From: an uncultured Eubacteriales bacterium
Lineage (GTDB): Bacteria; Bacillota; Clostridia; UMGS1840
Length of the DNA stretch: 9,213 bases
Assembly: GCA_900555525.1 (NCBI GenBank)
Contig: USLP01000033.1
Coordinates: 1-9,213, forward strand
Reading direction: 5' to 3'
The notes under the pieces are model-generated. The model did no database searches. It was not told where the DNA came from and saw only the letters and a list, made by a program, of their open reading frames with translations. The translations under genes and the position numbers were made by a program. Of this stretch, positions 6,077-9,213 are shown piece by piece (within the stretch, counting starts at the first letter, position 1; each line of letters begins with the position of its first letter).

Positions 6077-6991
6077 ATGAAAAAACAAAAGAAAAAATTT
6101 AATTTTTCAAATTTTGAACTTCTGGCTCTGACTCTGCCGGGATTAATTTACTTTTTTATTTTTTGTTATATTCCGATGTTCGGAGTTATAATAGCATTTA
6201 AAAAATACAACTATGTTGACGGAATTTTGGGCAGCAAATGGATAGGTTTTAAAAATTTTGAATTTTTCTTTAAATCGCAGGATGCGGCGCGCATTACGAT
6301 AAATACAATAGGCTATAATGCGGTTTTTATTGTCCTGGGCATACTCGCCTCGGTAATCGTGGCGCTTATGCTTTATGAAATAACGGAACGTTACCTTTTA
6401 AAAACTTTTCAAACTGCGATAATTTTGCCGAACTTTTTATCTTGGGTTATCGTCGGATATATAGCATATATACTTCTAAATCCGAATTACGGTGTTTTCA
6501 ATCAGGTGATTCGCTTTTTTTGCGGTAACGGCGTTTCGTGGTATTCCGAAACAAAATACTGGCCGTTTATTTTAACGGGCTTTAACATATGGAAAAATGT
6601 CGGAATGGACAGTATAACATATTATGCGGCTCTTATGGGCATCTCAAAAGAACTTTTTGAAGCGGCGGAAATAGACGGGGCGAATAAGCTTCAAAGAACA
6701 TGGACGGTTTCAATTCCTGCGTTAATTCCGATAATAACAATTTTGGGAATTATGAAGGTAGGCAACATATTCAGAGGCGATTTCGGATTGTTTTATCAGA
6801 TACCGAGAGATATAGGTACGCTTTATCCTGTTACCGATGTTGTCGATACTTACCTATACCGAGGACTTCGCGGCGGCGATATGGGAATATCGGGAGCAGT
6901 CGGTCTGTTTCAGTCGGCTGTCGGTTTTGTGCTTGTTGTTATTACAAATTACATTGTTAAAAAAATAGAACCCGACAACGCAATGTTTTAA
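6077..6991 (+). CDS. CUT1 sugar ABC transporter permease, LplB/UgpA type
   Basis: 304 aa from the preferred ATG (307 from the ATG at 6068), normal for LplB-like permeases. A basic N-terminus (MKKQKKKFNF) is followed by six predicted membrane helices; the first carries the family text LALTLPGLIYFFIFCYIPMFGVIIAFKKYN. The cytoplasmic EAA loop that docks on the ATPase is clear at about 195-217: EAAEIDGANKLQRTWTVSIP. The C-terminus ends with YIVKKIEPDNAMF, as is usual for LplB-type partners of YtcP. It forms the membrane channel with the next permease and moves oligosaccharides delivered by the lipoprotein. No ATPase gene is in view, as is common for this class, which shares an MsmX-like ATPase. 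It is the first gene of the operon; the next starts 24 nt after its stop. The stop overlaps a TAATG, but that ATG opens only a short spurious frame. Confidence 0.92.
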   Translation: MKKQKKKFNFSNFELLALTLPGLIYFFIFCYIPMFGVIIAFKKYNYVDGILGSKWIGFKNFEFFFKSQDAARITINTIGYNAVFIVLGILASVIVALMLYEITERYLLKTFQTAIILPNFLSWVIVGYIAYILLNPNYGVFNQVIRFFCGNGVSWYSETKYWPFILTGFNIWKNVGMDSITYYAALMGISKELFEAAEIDGANKLQRTWTVSIPALIPIITILGIMKVGNIFRGDFGLFYQIPRDIGTLYPVTDVVDTYLYRGLRGGDMGISGAVGLFQSAVGFVLVVITNYIVKKIEPDNAMF

Positions 6992-7015
6992 TGAAAACAA
7001 AAAGGAGAGCTAACA

Positions 7016-7900
7016 ATGAAAAGAAAAAATCATACAATAGGAAACATAGCGATAAAAGTATTCTTCGTATTGTTTTCACTAACATTTATATTACCGCTTT
7101 TAATGATACTGTCAATATCGTTTACAAGCGAGGATGTGCTTATAAGAGAGGGTTACAAGCTTATTCCGTCAGAATTTGACACGCTTGCATACAGCTACAT
7201 ATTTAAAAATCCGACACAGCTTATTGACGCATATAAAACTACAATATTTTATTCTGTTTTGGGAACATTTTTAAGCGTTCTTGTTATGGCGCTTTTAGCA
7301 TATCCTCTTTCAAAGCGTACCTTTAAATACAGAAACGGAATAATGATGTACGTCTATTTTACGATGCTGTTTTCGGGCGGACTTATACCGACCTATATTT
7401 TAAACACACAGTATCTTCATTTGGGAAATACGATATGGATTTATATTTTCCCGTCTTTGGCAAGCGCATGGCACGTTATACTTATAAGAAGCTTTTTCCA
7501 GGGCTTGCCGCAGGAGCTTTCCGAAGCGGCGAAAATAGACGGCTGCAGCGAATGGAGAACATTTTTTCAAATTATTATACCGCTTTCCAAACCTGTTTTG
7601 GCAACGGTTTCATTGCTTGTTTTGCTGGGCAAATGGAACGACTGGCAAACCTCGCTTATATATGTAAGGGATACGAGCATTTACAGTCTTCAGTATATGC
7701 TTCAAAGAATTTTAAATGAAGCGGAATTTGTAAAAAGCACAATGGAAAACGCACCGAATATTTCTGTTAAAGCGTCGGTTCCTACAGAAACGGTAAAATT
7801 CGCAATGTGTATTGTAGCGGCGGGACCGATGCTTGTGGTATTTCCGTTTTTCCAGAAATACTTTTCAAAAGGACTTACCGTCGGTGCGGTAAAAGGTTAA
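7016..7900 (+). CDS. CUT1 sugar ABC transporter permease, YtcP/LacG type
   Basis: 294 aa, normal length. The start follows a strong AAAGGAGA ribosome site (7000-7007). Six predicted membrane helices; the first is about residues 12-36. Family motifs: the FYSVLGTFLSVLVMALLAYPLSKR helix region (78-101), FTMLFSGGLIPTYIL (115-129), the EAA loop EAAKIDGCSEWRTFFQIIIP (170-189) and the signature C-terminus FPFFQKYFSKGLTVGAVKG (276-294), which is nearly diagnostic for the YtcP/YesQ-like half of LplB-YtcP pairs importing complex oligosaccharides. It pairs with the upstream permease to form the heterodimeric channel. The lipoprotein gene begins 46 nt downstream with no terminator between, so all three are probably one transcript. 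Confidence 0.93.
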   Translation: MKRKNHTIGNIAIKVFFVLFSLTFILPLLMILSISFTSEDVLIREGYKLIPSEFDTLAYSYIFKNPTQLIDAYKTTIFYSVLGTFLSVLVMALLAYPLSKRTFKYRNGIMMYVYFTMLFSGGLIPTYILNTQYLHLGNTIWIYIFPSLASAWHVILIRSFFQGLPQELSEAAKIDGCSEWRTFFQIIIPLSKPVLATVSLLVLLGKWNDWQTSLIYVRDTSIYSLQYMLQRILNEAEFVKSTMENAPNISVKASVPTETVKFAMCIVAAGPMLVVFPFFQKYFSKGLTVGAVKG

Positions 7901-7946
7901 TTTGTATAAAATTTAAATAATAAATAAACTTGGGAGGAAAAAAATT

Positions 7947-9213
7947 ATGAAAATGAAAAAAACAATTTGTGTTGTACTTGGTACAGCGTTGGCAGTAACG
8001 GCATTCGCAGGCTGCGGAAAACAAAAAACAGACGACGCGAGCAAGAGCGAAAAGCTAAAATGGGTAATGATAGGACCGGGAAAACAGAAAGATGCAGACA
8101 TGGTTTGGGCAGAATTTAACAAACAGCTTGCCGAAAAGCTTCCGAATACGGAAGTTGAATTTGAAATTATCGAAGGCAGCGCTTACGGTGAGAAATGGCA
8201 GCTTATGTCTGCCGCATCGGAGCAGATTGATATCGCATGGTCTGGCTATGCAGTTCCCAGCTTTTTGGGCGAGGTTGAAAAGGGGGCGTATCTTCCCTTA
8301 AACGATTTAATTGACGAAAATGCCCCTGATATAAAGAAAGAACTCCCCGATTGGCTTTTTAAGCTTACGACAGTAGATGACAAAATTTATGCAATACCGA
8401 ATTATCAGGTTATGTCAACAACGCCATTGGGATTACATATCAGAAAAGAACATGAGCAGTATATAGATATAGATAAAGTTCAAAAAGCGTATATGGAGTT
8501 CAGAAACGATTTTTCAAAAGGTCAGGCATTTTATGACACCATAGCCGAATATTTGGAAAACATGAAACAAGCGGGAAAAATAGGGAAAGGCGTAGGTTTA
8601 GGTTTGGGAAGCTTTGACGCAATTGCGGATAAGGTATATGATTCCACAACCGTCTCAAATTTCTGGATAGATCCCGATACACTAAAAGTATTCTATGACG
8701 GAACATCGCCGTATAAAAAGTTATGGTATGACGTAGCGGAAGACTGGTACAAAAAAGGCTATATAAGAAACGATATTTTATCTGAAAATATGGACGGAGC
8801 AGACGAAGCGGAAAAAGGCTATATACTGTGGGCGCATGGATATTTTAACAAAACTTCCGAAAAAATAGAAAGTATGCAAAAAGGCTTTGATACCAGAGTG
8901 TTTGGTTTGGGCGACAAAAGCTATATTAAAAACAGCGTTCCCGCAACAATGACGGCGCTTGGAAGAACGTGTAAAAATCCGCAGAGAGCAATAAAGGTTT
9001 TGGAACTTATGCATACCGAAAAGGGCAAGGATTTATATAATTTGCTTACGTTCGGTCTTGAGGGAACGCATTATGAAAAGGTTTCCGAAAACAGAATAAA
9101 ACCTGTTGACTACACTTCGCAAGGCGATTCCAACAGCAAATACGGTCTATGGAAATGGGCTGTAGGAAATACGCTTAACGCATACGAGCTTCCGGGCGAT
9201 GAAGACGGCATGG
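7947..9213 (+). CDS. ABC transporter substrate-binding lipoprotein, LipO/YtcQ-like (3' end outside window)
   Basis: 422 codons are visible and the frame stays open to the window end; family members usually have about 500. The ATG at 7947 has GGGAGGA at 7932-7938, 8 nt upstream, better than the ATG at 7953. The signal peptide has a basic start (MKMKK), a hydrophobic core (ICVVLGTALAVTAFAG) and lipobox FAGC with Cys23 as the predicted lipid-anchored residue, so the protein sits on the outer face of the membrane; Phe at -3 is a less common lipobox residue. A charged linker (KQKTDDASKSEK) follows. The body shows family 1 binding-protein features: KGAYLPLNDLIDENAPDIKK, KIYAIPNYQ, and near the end RAIKVLELMHTEKGKDLYNL and WKWAVGNTLNAYELPGDEDG, which resemble the C-terminal DUF3502 region of LipO-type proteins. 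Ligand unknown; by context, an oligosaccharide later cut by the GH95 and GH28-like enzymes. The last visible codon is 9210-9212. Confidence 0.92.
   Translation, partial: MKMKKTICVVLGTALAVTAFAGCGKQKTDDASKSEKLKWVMIGPGKQKDADMVWAEFNKQLAEKLPNTEVEFEIIEGSAYGEKWQLMSAASEQIDIAWSGYAVPSFLGEVEKGAYLPLNDLIDENAPDIKKELPDWLFKLTTVDDKIYAIPNYQVMSTTPLGLHIRKEHEQYIDIDKVQKAYMEFRNDFSKGQAFYDTIAEYLENMKQAGKIGKGVGLGLGSFDAIADKVYDSTTVSNFWIDPDTLKVFYDGTSPYKKLWYDVAEDWYKKGYIRNDILSENMDGADEAEKGYILWAHGYFNKTSEKIESMQKGFDTRVFGLGDKSYIKNSVPATMTALGRTCKNPQRAIKVLELMHTEKGKDLYNLLTFGLEGTHYEKVSENRIKPVDYTSQGDSNSKYGLWKWAVGNTLNAYELPGDEDGM

Noticed and set aside
6991..7179. Frame opening at the TAATG overlap after the first permease (starts MKTKRRANN)
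   Set aside because: It is out of frame with the true second permease, which has a strong ribosome site at 7000-7007 and full family similarity from 7016. The product would be a basic, low-complexity peptide.
7913..8122. 69-codon - strand frame over the start of the lipoprotein gene
   Set aside because: It is the complement of the signal peptide and linker of the binding protein, with no independent evidence of coding.

Overview
The window suggests a low-GC, Gram-positive Clostridia-type bacterium, probably a gut or plant-fibre degrader. The reasons are AT-rich intergenic DNA, strong AGGAGG-like ribosome sites, sigma-A promoters with 17-bp spacers, a DUF5662 protein and a CUT1 sugar ABC system of the LplB/YtcP/LipO type with no ATPase gene of its own in view. 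No RNA gene, CRISPR array, integrase or insertion sequence was found.

Left part (1-2004, + strand). The window opens inside a protein that resembles the zincin-like part of large phage or conjugative-element polyproteins. Just before the expected HExxH motif it runs into a 3' fragment of an NlpC/P60 cell-wall peptidase in another frame, so this is a decayed chimera. A hairpin terminator follows. Then come a DUF5662 gene (HD-like histidine/aspartate pattern) and a TauE/SafE (TSUP) membrane transporter gene, 15 nt apart and probably cotranscribed.

Right part (2038-9213): a divergent carbohydrate-use locus. On the - strand, an intracellular GH95 glycosidase (alpha-L-fucosidase or alpha-L-galactosidase type) is followed 2 nt later by a GH28-like parallel beta-helix protein. 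On the + strand lie two CUT1 permeases and a substrate-binding lipoprotein, which is cut by the window end. The 317-bp region between the two arms holds a good sigma-A promoter for each direction, plus direct and inverted repeats that may be regulator sites.

Inferred working model: the lipoprotein captures a glycan fragment outside the cell, the two permeases import it using a shared MsmX-like ATPase encoded elsewhere, and the two enzymes, which lack signal peptides, trim it in the cytoplasm. GH95 plus a GH28-type protein points to a fucose- or L-galactose-decorated, galacturonate-containing plant glycan such as a rhamnogalacturonan II side chain. Fucosylated xyloglucan or host glycans cannot be excluded. 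Nothing here is clearly a wholly new system. The most unusual items are the GH28-like protein with non-canonical active-site motifs, the architecture of the divergent control region and the chimeric phage/NlpC remnant.
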